Shown: positions 1-5,938 of the stretch, piece after piece
Position numbering within the stretch: position 1 is the stretch's first letter
Layout: every line of letters starts with the position of its first letter
Assembly (NCBI GenBank): GCA_021735725.1
Contig: JAIPGS010000033.1
Coordinates: forward strand, 1-9,017
Length of the DNA: 9,017 nt
Source: Candidatus Babeliales bacterium
GTDB taxonomy: Bacteria; Babelota; Babeliae; Babelales; CAIQNR01
Direction of reading: 5' to 3'
Notes under the pieces: model-generated
Database searches by the model: none
What the model was told of the DNA's origin: nothing
The model's input: the letters and a program-made list of their open reading frames with translations, nothing else
Position numbers and translations under genes: made by a program

Positions 1-1
1 T

Positions 2-1264
2 AAAATACTGACCCATCTTGATAATACGCTTATTTTTCCTGCCAAACATTTTGTAACAACTCAAGAAAAAAAAGATGCGGCAATAGAAAGTATTCAGGCG
101 GAACTTGATGCATATTTACCAAAAATGGAAAAAGATATTTACCGAGAGCGTTTAAGGCAACGAGTAAGTCATGATATTGAAATGATTCAAGAAGTTGGTT
201 ATTGTTCTGGAATTGAAAATTATTCATCTCATTTTGATGGGAGAAAAAAAGGGCAATCTCCTTTTTGTTTATTTGATTTTTTTCCTAAAGATTTTTTATT
301 TTTAGTGGATGAATCTCATATTGCACTTCCTCAAATGCGAGGTATGTATGCAGGGGATAAAGCGCGTAAAAAATCATTAATAGATTTTGGGTTCAGACTT
401 CCAAGTGCTGCAGACAATAGACCTCTTCAGTTTGAAGAAACAGAAAAATTTTTTAAAGATACAGTTTTTATTTCTGCAACTCCAGGCCCTTATGAACTCG
501 AACATTCTCAGCACCTTGTTGAACAAATTATTCGTCCAACAGGACTGGTTGATCCGCATATTGAAGTGGTTGGGAGAGTTGGGCAGATTGATCATTTAGT
601 TGATCAGATAAAAACTATGCGAGACAAAGACAAACGAACTCTTGTGACTGTTTTAACAAAAAAATTAGCAGAAGAATTAGCCAGATATCTTGAAGAAAAA
701 CAGTTAAAAGTATGTTATTTACATAGCGATATTAAAACACCACAACGTTCAGAATTATTACAAAAATTACGATTAGGGGTTTTTGATTGTTTAGTTGGAG
801 TTAATCTTTTGCGTGAAGGTCTTGATCTTCCAGAAGTTGCGCTTGTGGCAATTATGGATGCGGATATTGAAAGTTTTTTACGTGATAAAAGATCTCTTAT
901 TCAAACTATTGGGCGGGCTGCACGGAATGTTGATGCTAAAGTAATAATGTATGCAGATAAAATTACTCAATCAATGCGCAATGCAATTGATGAAACTGAT
1001 CGTCGCCGTTCAATTCAAGAAGCATATAATAAAGAACGGGGGATCACGCCAGAAAGTGTACAACGTGAAGTTGTAAAAAGTATTACTCCTCTTCAAGATG
1101 CAATCAAAAAAGCCTCAAAAGGGTATAATAAAAAACAAAAACTGACTGTTCAAGAAATAGAAAGTAAAAAAGCAGATTTAGAGGTTTTGATGCGAAAAGC
1201 AGCAGAGGCTCTTGATTTTGAAAAAGCAATTCAATTACGAGAAGAATGGTTAAAATTGGGATAG
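2..1264 (+). CDS. uvrB: UvrABC excinuclease subunit B, C-terminal part (5' truncated by the window edge)
   Basis: UvrB is the damage-verifying, helicase-like subunit of nucleotide excision repair. UvrA loads it on DNA and it then recruits UvrC for incision, in the cytoplasm. The frame is open from base 2 to the TAG and gives 420 residues, so roughly the first 240-260 residues of a protein of about 670 are missing. These include the Walker A site and the DNA-gripping beta-hairpin. Visible in order: GYCSGIENYS (fragment residues 66-75), helicase motif II DESH (103-106), motif III ISATP (157-161), LREGLDLPEV (270-279), motif VI QTIGRAARN (301-309), and a C-terminal UVR (UvrC-binding) coiled segment over about the last 40 residues with ALDFEKAIQLRE. 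All agree with UvrB as I know it from E. coli. The ATG at 125 is internal and not the start. No frameshift or lost motif is seen, so the gene is probably functional. Confidence 0.97.
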   Translation, partial: KILTHLDNTLIFPAKHFVTTQEKKDAAIESIQAELDAYLPKMEKDIYRERLRQRVSHDIEMIQEVGYCSGIENYSSHFDGRKKGQSPFCLFDFFPKDFLFLVDESHIALPQMRGMYAGDKARKKSLIDFGFRLPSAADNRPLQFEETEKFFKDTVFISATPGPYELEHSQHLVEQIIRPTGLVDPHIEVVGRVGQIDHLVDQIKTMRDKDKRTLVTVLTKKLAEELARYLEEKQLKVCYLHSDIKTPQRSELLQKLRLGVFDCLVGVNLLREGLDLPEVALVAIMDADIESFLRDKRSLIQTIGRAARNVDAKVIMYADKITQSMRNAIDETDRRRSIQEAYNKERGITPESVQREVVKSITPLQDAIKKASKGYNKKQKLTVQEIESKKADLEVLMRKAAEALDFEKAIQLREEWLKLG

Positions 1265-1285
1265 GCTCATTTATATTTTTTTAAG

Positions 1286-1312
1286 GTTTAAAATTTTAAA
1301 CTCTTATTTTTT
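1286..1312 (+). terminator. Weak terminator-like palindrome after uvrB
   Basis: A perfect 16-base palindrome, GTTTAAAATTTTAAAC (1286-1301), lies 21 bases after the uvrB stop and is followed by TCTTATTTTTT. It can form a 6-bp stem with an AATT loop and then a T-rich tract, the layout of a Rho-independent terminator. The stem is almost all A-T, so its strength is doubtful. Position is the main support. Confidence 0.35.
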
Positions 1313-1324
1313 AGGGTTTCCTGA

Positions 1325-1333
1325 TGTTATAAT
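1325..1333 (+). promoter_or_regulatory. Extended -10 promoter element for the ankyrin gene pair
   Basis: TGTTATAAT is an exact extended -10 box (TGn followed by a perfect TATAAT). At a 16-18 base spacing upstream there is only AT-rich sequence with no clear TTGACA, which an extended -10 promoter tolerates. Transcription would begin near 1340 and leave a short leader before the first ankyrin gene. It is the only good promoter match between uvrB and that gene. Confidence 0.5.
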
Positions 1334-1364
1334 AAAAAGGAATATAAAAGTTTGAGATGAAGAT

Positions 1365-1489
1365 CTTTTAAAATGGGTATAAATGGGGTGGGTTATGTTC
1401 AATAATAAATTATTCAAAAAAGTCTTTTTATGTGTTGTATTTTTTACATCAATCGCTACTGTATTGGCAGATGTTGTAGTAATTTCTGG
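1365..1489 (+). repeat. 125-bp near-identical 5' cassette, copy 1
   Basis: This segment matches 3574-3698 at 124 of 125 bases; the only difference is C1454 versus T3663, a silent change. It covers the last few leader bases, the clustered start codons, the whole signal peptide and the first residues of the mature protein. Similarity upstream is weaker (about 12 of 17 bases). Downstream, identity falls abruptly to that of the diverged gene bodies. Confidence 0.95.
1373..1405 (+). other. Possible 10-codon upstream ORF overlapping the start of the first ankyrin gene
   Basis: An ATG ten bases before the first in-frame ATG of the ankyrin gene opens a reading frame for MGINGVGYVQ, ending at TAA inside the ankyrin coding sequence. 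The same ORF exists in the second copy. There a GGAGAG sits 8 bases before this ATG; here the matching bases are GAAGAT. The ORF might couple or dampen translation of the main gene, or be chance. The two copies are almost identical DNA, so their agreement is not independent evidence. Confidence 0.25.
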
Positions 1490-3551
1490 TCTTAAAGGGA
1501 CTTATTCATGGCTGCCAGAAGAAAAGAAACAATATTCACCATTGCATGGAGTAATTATTGTTGAAAATGGGGATCTTGAAAAAATATATAATGATGCTCA
1601 TAATGCATTATCTTCAGTCGCTCATTTAATGTTTCAGCAAATACCTGGAGAACCTCTTTCTATAACAAAAACAAAAGGTAATGCTAGCTTTGCTTTTGAT
1701 GATAAATTATTACAAGCTTTTATAATGCATTGTGAGACAGAAAAACCTTTTTCAGAATTAAGAAACGATGGAAAAACGTTATCAGCATTTGGGCTTGAAT
1801 GGAAAAAAAAATATAGAGAAAAAGGTGGTAATGAGGCTAAGTTTAATGGGTTTTCAAATATATTAATAAAAGCCATAGATAGCTATCTGGAAAAGGATAA
1901 TTCTTCACAAGCTAGAAGAGCTCTTAAGAACCTCTTTTTAGCTTTTGTATATTTAAAAAGTGAAACTCCTGTAGATCTTAAAAAGTTTTTGGTGCAATTT
2001 TTCTCTGAAGAAGAACAACAGGAACAGGCGTATAAAGAAAATATGAACTTTGATAATGTTTTTACGGCAAAAGATAAAGATGAATTAATATATTTGATAA
2101 ATGCAGATATAGTCTCTTTAGATGTGCTTAATCAGCATAAAGAGGGGATTGTCAATTTACTTGTTGTGGTTTCATCAGGTCTTTATTCATTTTTAAAAAT
2201 GCCTCAACGGAATGCTTTTTTTCAGAATAAATTGTTTACAAATTGTGTTGAATCGGTTGTGCAGACACTTGTAAACGTTATTTTGTATGATTTTAAAACT
2301 CAAAATCTTTCAGTTAGTTTACTTCCAAAAACCATAGTTCCACTACAAGGATTAAAACAATTTATAGAACAGTATAGTAAACCTCAGCAAGTAGTTATTA
2401 CAAAAAAAGGTAATGAATCATATGCTCAAGCAACAGCAGTGGACTGGGAAGCATTGGTATCTCATATTTCTGGTGTGGATTATTATGAAAATAATTCGGA
2501 ATTACGCGCTAAAAAAGAAAATTTGATAATTGTACTTTCTCATTTATTTGGCATTGATCCAGCGCCAGAAACATTAAATGAGATTGGTGAAAAACTATCT
2601 ACAGATACAAGAAAAGTAATTTTCAGTGATATGGATGGTACATATGGAAATTTTACTTTAGAAATTAGAGAAAGAGATAATATCTTTAAAGTTGATGTTG
2701 AATTAAGTGAAAAACATGCATCATGTTCTCTGGGATCAGAGAAAGGAACATATTTAAAAGAGAATGGTTATGAAAATATTATGACCCTTTCAAAGGCATC
2801 TGAAATGCCAATTTTATCAATATTAAATTTTAAAGAGCTTGCAAAAAATAATAATGAATTTTTTCTTCTTGCAGAAAGTGCTAACCCTAATCTTGAGATA
2901 TTAGAATTATTTCTTAAACATGGAGTAGATCTAAAATTTAATCTTGAAGATGATGAAGGGGGTGTTCCAAAAACTTTTTTTGATATGTTACTTAAAACAA
3001 CCGATAATATTCAGCTTGTGCAACTTCTTTTAAAATATGGAGCAGTAATTAGTTCAACGGGAAGAGATAATGCTGTTATAAAAGGAAATAAAGAGATTGT
3101 TTTGTTATTATTAAAAAGGTCAAAAGAGGATCCAAGCGAGAATTATTTTAATGATACTTTACAACGCGCGCTTAGAATGGCTCTTCGATACAATAAAATA
3201 AATTTGTTTAAAGCTATTTATGCTGCATTTAATCCCATAGATAAAAAAAATCTTCTATTTTATATTGGTTCAACTATCTGGACATGTGAATGTTTGGATT
3301 TTTTAATAAAAGAAGGGGCAAACATAAATGATCAGAATGGAAAAGGAGAAACTTTTTTGATAAATTTTCTTAAACAAGGTTTCTTATTAAAAATAGATCG
3401 CGTTGAATTGCTTCTTAAGTTTGGTACAGATCTTTCTCTAAAAGACAATGATGGAAACACAGCTTTAGATATTGCAAACAGCAAGCTTCGTAAAGATCGT
3501 AAGATGCAAGAAATTGTAAATCTTCTTGAGGCGCATGCAAGAGTAAAGTAA
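1383..3551 (+). CDS. Secreted ankyrin-repeat protein, paralog 1
   Basis: A 722-residue protein of unknown function, with a Sec-type signal peptide: basic NNKLFKK, a hydrophobic core about residues 13-27, and a likely cleavage at VLA|D (29/30). Residues about 30-490 form a domain I do not recognise that is shared with the next gene. Conserved landmarks are KGTYSW, YSPLHGV, KKFLVQFFSEEEQ (200-212), NCVESVVQTLVNVILYD (287-303), W355 and KHASC (444-448). Residues about 497-720 are degenerate ankyrin repeats, with signatures such as LELFLKHGVDL, VQLLLKYGA, GNKEIVLLLLK, LIKEGANIN and DGNTALDIA. The start is uncertain. ATG 1383 is the first in frame after a stop; ATG 1395 would give a tidier signal peptide (MFNNKLFKK); neither has a clear Shine-Dalgarno. 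It is probably transcribed from the extended -10 element just upstream and continues into its paralog. Secretion plus ankyrin repeats suggests contact with other proteins, perhaps host ones; that is inference. Confidence 0.85.
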   Translation: MGWVMFNNKLFKKVFLCVVFFTSIATVLADVVVISGLKGTYSWLPEEKKQYSPLHGVIIVENGDLEKIYNDAHNALSSVAHLMFQQIPGEPLSITKTKGNASFAFDDKLLQAFIMHCETEKPFSELRNDGKTLSAFGLEWKKKYREKGGNEAKFNGFSNILIKAIDSYLEKDNSSQARRALKNLFLAFVYLKSETPVDLKKFLVQFFSEEEQQEQAYKENMNFDNVFTAKDKDELIYLINADIVSLDVLNQHKEGIVNLLVVVSSGLYSFLKMPQRNAFFQNKLFTNCVESVVQTLVNVILYDFKTQNLSVSLLPKTIVPLQGLKQFIEQYSKPQQVVITKKGNESYAQATAVDWEALVSHISGVDYYENNSELRAKKENLIIVLSHLFGIDPAPETLNEIGEKLSTDTRKVIFSDMDGTYGNFTLEIRERDNIFKVDVELSEKHASCSLGSEKGTYLKENGYENIMTLSKASEMPILSILNFKELAKNNNEFFLLAESANPNLEILELFLKHGVDLKFNLEDDEGGVPKTFFDMLLKTTDNIQLVQLLLKYGAVISSTGRDNAVIKGNKEIVLLLLKRSKEDPSENYFNDTLQRALRMALRYNKINLFKAIYAAFNPIDKKNLLFYIGSTIWTCECLDFLIKEGANINDQNGKGETFLINFLKQGFLLKIDRVELLLKFGTDLSLKDNDGNTALDIANSKLRKDRKMQEIVNLLEAHARVK

Positions 3552-3573
3552 TAAAAAAGGTTGAGGCGGAGAG

Positions 3574-3698
3574 CTTTTAAAATGGGTATAAATGGGGTGG
3601 GTTATGTTCAATAATAAATTATTCAAAAAAGTCTTTTTATGTGTTGTATTTTTTACATCAATTGCTACTGTATTGGCAGATGTTGTAGTAATTTCTGG
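3574..3698 (+). repeat. 125-bp near-identical 5' cassette, copy 2
   Basis: The second copy of the leader and signal-peptide cassette, offset by exactly 2209 bases from copy 1 with a single silent mismatch. The boundary with diverged sequence falls just after the codons for VVVISG. It marks either recent homogenisation of the two 5' ends or a shared exchangeable export module. Confidence 0.95.
3582..3614 (+). other. Possible 10-codon upstream ORF with its own ribosome binding site, second ankyrin gene
   Basis: ATG at 3582 opens the same MGINGVGYVQ frame as in copy 1. Here a GGAGAG (3568-3573) lies 8 bases before it, which is ideal spacing. The same motif is 18 and 30 bases from the two in-frame ATGs of the ankyrin gene (3592 and 3604), too far for efficient direct use. 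This suggests ribosomes load at the short ORF and reach the main frame by coupling or reinitiation. Alternatively the ribosome binding site is weak or non-canonical. Confidence 0.3.
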
Positions 3699-5793
3699 GT
3701 TAAGGGGAACCTATTCATGGGTACCTCTGGGGAAGAAAATATACTCACCTTTGCATGGGGTAGTAATGGTGGAATATGGAGAACTCAAAAAACTTTATCA
3801 TCAAGATGGCGTTATCGGCGATGTTGCTCGTATGATGTTTCATGAACTTGATGAGAAAATACGAATAACTGCTCATAAAGGTAATCCTGTTTACGTTCTT
3901 GATTTTCATCTTCTAAAAGGTTTTATTGAACATTTAGATACAGAAAAACCTTTTGCGCAATTACGGAATAATGGAAAAGTATTATCTTCTTTTGCTCTTG
4001 ATTGGAAAGAAAAATTTATACAATCAGGAGGTAAAAAGGATAATTTTAATGGAGAATCAAATAGATTTATAAAAGCTTTAGATGCGGTTTTAACAGAAAG
4101 TAATGATAAAGAAAAAGATAAAACATTATTACGGAATATGTTTTTGGCTTTTTCCTATTTAAGAAGTGAAACTAATGAAGATCTTAAAAAATTTTTAGCA
4201 CAATTTTTTTCTGAAGAAGAGCAAGGTCAAGTGGATTATATAAAAAATATGAATTTTAATAATCTTTTTATACAAGAAGATAAAAATACACTGATAACTT
4301 TATTAAATGAAAAAATAATGTCTGAAGTAGATTTTGAAGACAAGAAAGAAAGTATTGTTTATGTAGTTGCTTTTCTTTCTTCTGGTTTGTATGAATTTTT
4401 AAAAATGCCACAATTAGATGCTTCGTATCAACGAAAATTTTTTGCAAATTGTGGAGAAGCAGTGCTTCAGACATTGGTAAATATTATTTTATATGATTTA
4501 AAAAAACAAGAGCTTTCATTTGATTTGTTGCCAGAATCAATACACCCCGTAGACGAATTTAAGAAATTTATACAGATTTATAACAAACCACAAAAAGCAA
4601 TTATTGTAGATGGTGAAAAAAGATCATATGCAGCTGCCACAAAAGAAATGTGGACGGATCTTATTTCTGAGGTCCCCTCTGTAGAATATCATCAAGGTAT
4701 TTGTGAATTTCTTACAAAAAAAAGTAATTATATTCATTTATTTGCTTATCTTTTTGGAATATCACCCGTTCCACAAAAATTGAGTGAAATTGGACAAAAA
4801 TTATCTCAAGCCGATAGGAAAATAGTTTTGAGTGATATGGAAAGCGAATATGGGAAATTTTCCTTAGAGTTGATTACAAGGGGGCGTACATTGAAAGTGA
4901 CTAGTTTATTAGAAGAAAGACATGCATCTTGTAAGTTAGGTGCTGAAGAAAAAACAGGTCTTGCAACATATGGTTATAAAAATTTAATGAATTATGCAAA
5001 AACAAGGGGAGTATCTCTTTCACAGATACTTGATTTAAAAGAATTGGCAAAAAATAATAAGGAAGTTTTGCTTCTTTTAACTGATCCTCATGCTGATATT
5101 GATCTGTTGAAGTTGTTGATTGATAATGGCGTAAATCTTGAATATGCTTTTAATCAAGACAGAAGGGCCCCGTGGAAAAGAAGAACTTTTTTAGATCAAG
5201 TAGTGGAAAAAAGTGACAATGTCGCAGTTGTAAAATTACTGCTAGAAAAGCATGTAAAAATTAACTCTTGGACTCTAAAAAGGGCTATTAAAAAAGGCAA
5301 TAAAGAAATCGTCACATTATTATTAAATTATTCCCGTGAAGGTTTTGGATTAGACCTTCCTTTTGAGGATATTTTGATTGATGCGCTTGAGGAAGCTTTA
5401 AAATGTTATAATGAGGAACTTTTTAATAGTTTATGCCACATTTATAATGTAGAAAAACAAAAATTATTCTTTTTATTATACGGAATTGATTGGGGGAAAG
5501 ACCAAAATATTTTTGACATTTTGATACGCAGTGGGGCAGATTTAAATGCACAAAATGAAGAAAGTGATACGATTTTAATGCAGAAAGTACATGGTTTTTT
5601 TGTTGATAAAGAAGCAGTTGAAATGGTCCTTAAAGCTGGAGCAGATGTAAAGATTAAAAATAAAGAAAATGAAACAGCTTTAGAAATAGTTACACGAAAG
5701 TATCAGGAAAAAAAAGGTGACGAGTATTTAGAGATTGATGAATATTTAGAGATTATTAATCTTATCAAAAATGCGTCATTAAGAGAAAAATAG
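3592..5793 (+). CDS. Secreted ankyrin-repeat protein, paralog 2
   Basis: A 733-residue paralog of the preceding protein, of unknown function. The first 37 residues are identical, including the signal peptide with probable cleavage at VLA|D. After that the two align over the full length at what looks like roughly half identical residues. Shared landmarks: RGTYSW, YSPLHGV, TEKPF, KKFLAQFFSEEEQ (199-211), NCGEAVLQTLVNIILYD (286-302), W354, AYLFGI and RHASC (443-447). Ankyrin-like repeats occupy about residues 500-705 (LLKLLIDNGVNL, VKLLLEKHVKIN, GNKEIVTLLL, ILIRSGADLNAQN, VEMVLKAGADV, ENETALEI). A short duplication, EYLEID then EYLEII, lies near the C-terminus. The gene starts 40 bases after its paralog with no terminator or clear promoter between, so one transcript is likely; a strong hairpin follows it. 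ATG 3604 is the alternative start. The pair probably arose by tandem duplication and then diverged. Confidence 0.85.
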   Translation: MGWVMFNNKLFKKVFLCVVFFTSIATVLADVVVISGLRGTYSWVPLGKKIYSPLHGVVMVEYGELKKLYHQDGVIGDVARMMFHELDEKIRITAHKGNPVYVLDFHLLKGFIEHLDTEKPFAQLRNNGKVLSSFALDWKEKFIQSGGKKDNFNGESNRFIKALDAVLTESNDKEKDKTLLRNMFLAFSYLRSETNEDLKKFLAQFFSEEEQGQVDYIKNMNFNNLFIQEDKNTLITLLNEKIMSEVDFEDKKESIVYVVAFLSSGLYEFLKMPQLDASYQRKFFANCGEAVLQTLVNIILYDLKKQELSFDLLPESIHPVDEFKKFIQIYNKPQKAIIVDGEKRSYAAATKEMWTDLISEVPSVEYHQGICEFLTKKSNYIHLFAYLFGISPVPQKLSEIGQKLSQADRKIVLSDMESEYGKFSLELITRGRTLKVTSLLEERHASCKLGAEEKTGLATYGYKNLMNYAKTRGVSLSQILDLKELAKNNKEVLLLLTDPHADIDLLKLLIDNGVNLEYAFNQDRRAPWKRRTFLDQVVEKSDNVAVVKLLLEKHVKINSWTLKRAIKKGNKEIVTLLLNYSREGFGLDLPFEDILIDALEEALKCYNEELFNSLCHIYNVEKQKLFFLLYGIDWGKDQNIFDILIRSGADLNAQNEESDTILMQKVHGFFVDKEAVEMVLKAGADVKIKNKENETALEIVTRKYQEKKGDEYLEIDEYLEIINLIKNASLREK
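5719..5754 (+). repeat. 18-bp in-frame tandem duplication near the 3' end of ankyrin paralog 2
   Basis: Two adjacent 18-base units (5719-5736 and 5737-5754) match at 16 of 18 bases and encode DEYLEI twice. Paralog 1 has no such insertion at its C-terminus, so this is probably a local slippage duplication accounting for part of the length difference. Confidence 0.8.
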
Positions 5794-5816
5794 ATTTTCT
5801 CTCATTGTACATATAT

Positions 5817-5866
5817 AAAGTATGATTATTTTGCTGTGTTCAGTAGGGTAATCATATTTTTCTTTT
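5817..5866 (+). terminator. Rho-independent terminator after the ankyrin gene pair
   Basis: Bases 5821-5836 and 5841-5856 pair over 16 positions without mismatch (four are G-U) around a TGTT loop. The stem can extend by AAAG pairing with TTTT at its base. The T tract TTTTTCTTTT follows directly. The hairpin starts 27 bases after the stop of ankyrin paralog 2. It is the clearest terminator in the window and separates the ankyrin unit from the peptidase gene. Confidence 0.85.
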
Positions 5867-5887
5867 CTATCAAAAATTTTTTTCTTT

Positions 5888-5896
5888 TGTTAAAAT
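5888..5896 (+). promoter_or_regulatory. Possible extended -10 promoter element for the peptidase gene
   Basis: TGTTAAAAT matches an extended -10 element with one change from TATAAT and lies 42 bases before the GTG start. There is no convincing -35 box. The surrounding sequence is so rich in T and A that chance matches are likely. A separate promoter is expected, because a strong terminator lies immediately upstream. Confidence 0.35.
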
Positions 5897-5922
5897 CTTT
5901 TTTTAAAGAGATAGATTTTTTT

Positions 5923-5930
5923 AAAAAAGG
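5923..5930 (+). promoter_or_regulatory. Ribosome binding site supporting the GTG start of the peptidase
   Basis: AAAAAAGG ends 8 bases before GTG 5939. It is a modest Shine-Dalgarno at good spacing, and the GTG opens directly into the basic and hydrophobic N-terminus KKNQIIVLVV. This favours the GTG over any later ATG, which would cut off the membrane segment. Confidence 0.55.
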
Positions 5931-5938
5931 TTTTAAAA

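Noticed and set aside
377..595. Small open frames on either strand inside uvrB, the ankyrin genes and the peptidase gene
   Set aside because: They lie wholly within well-supported genes, show no family motifs or ribosome binding sites, and have low-complexity composition expected from AT-rich sequence read out of frame.
125..1264. ATG 125 as the start of a short UvrB-like protein
   Set aside because: The frame stays open upstream to the window edge and encodes UvrB-like sequence such as LIFPAKHFVT, so the gene is cut by the window and not naturally short.
2628..2642. DMDGT in ankyrin paralog 1 (residues 416-420), resembling HAD phosphatase motif I
   Set aside because: The aligned position in paralog 2 reads DMESE, which loses the second aspartate and the GT, and no other HAD motifs are seen. 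The likeness is probably chance.
1349..3698. The duplicated 125-bp segments as ends of an insertion sequence or transposon
   Set aside because: They are direct repeats that lie partly inside coding sequence, no transposase is present, and no target duplication is apparent. Tandem gene duplication explains them better.
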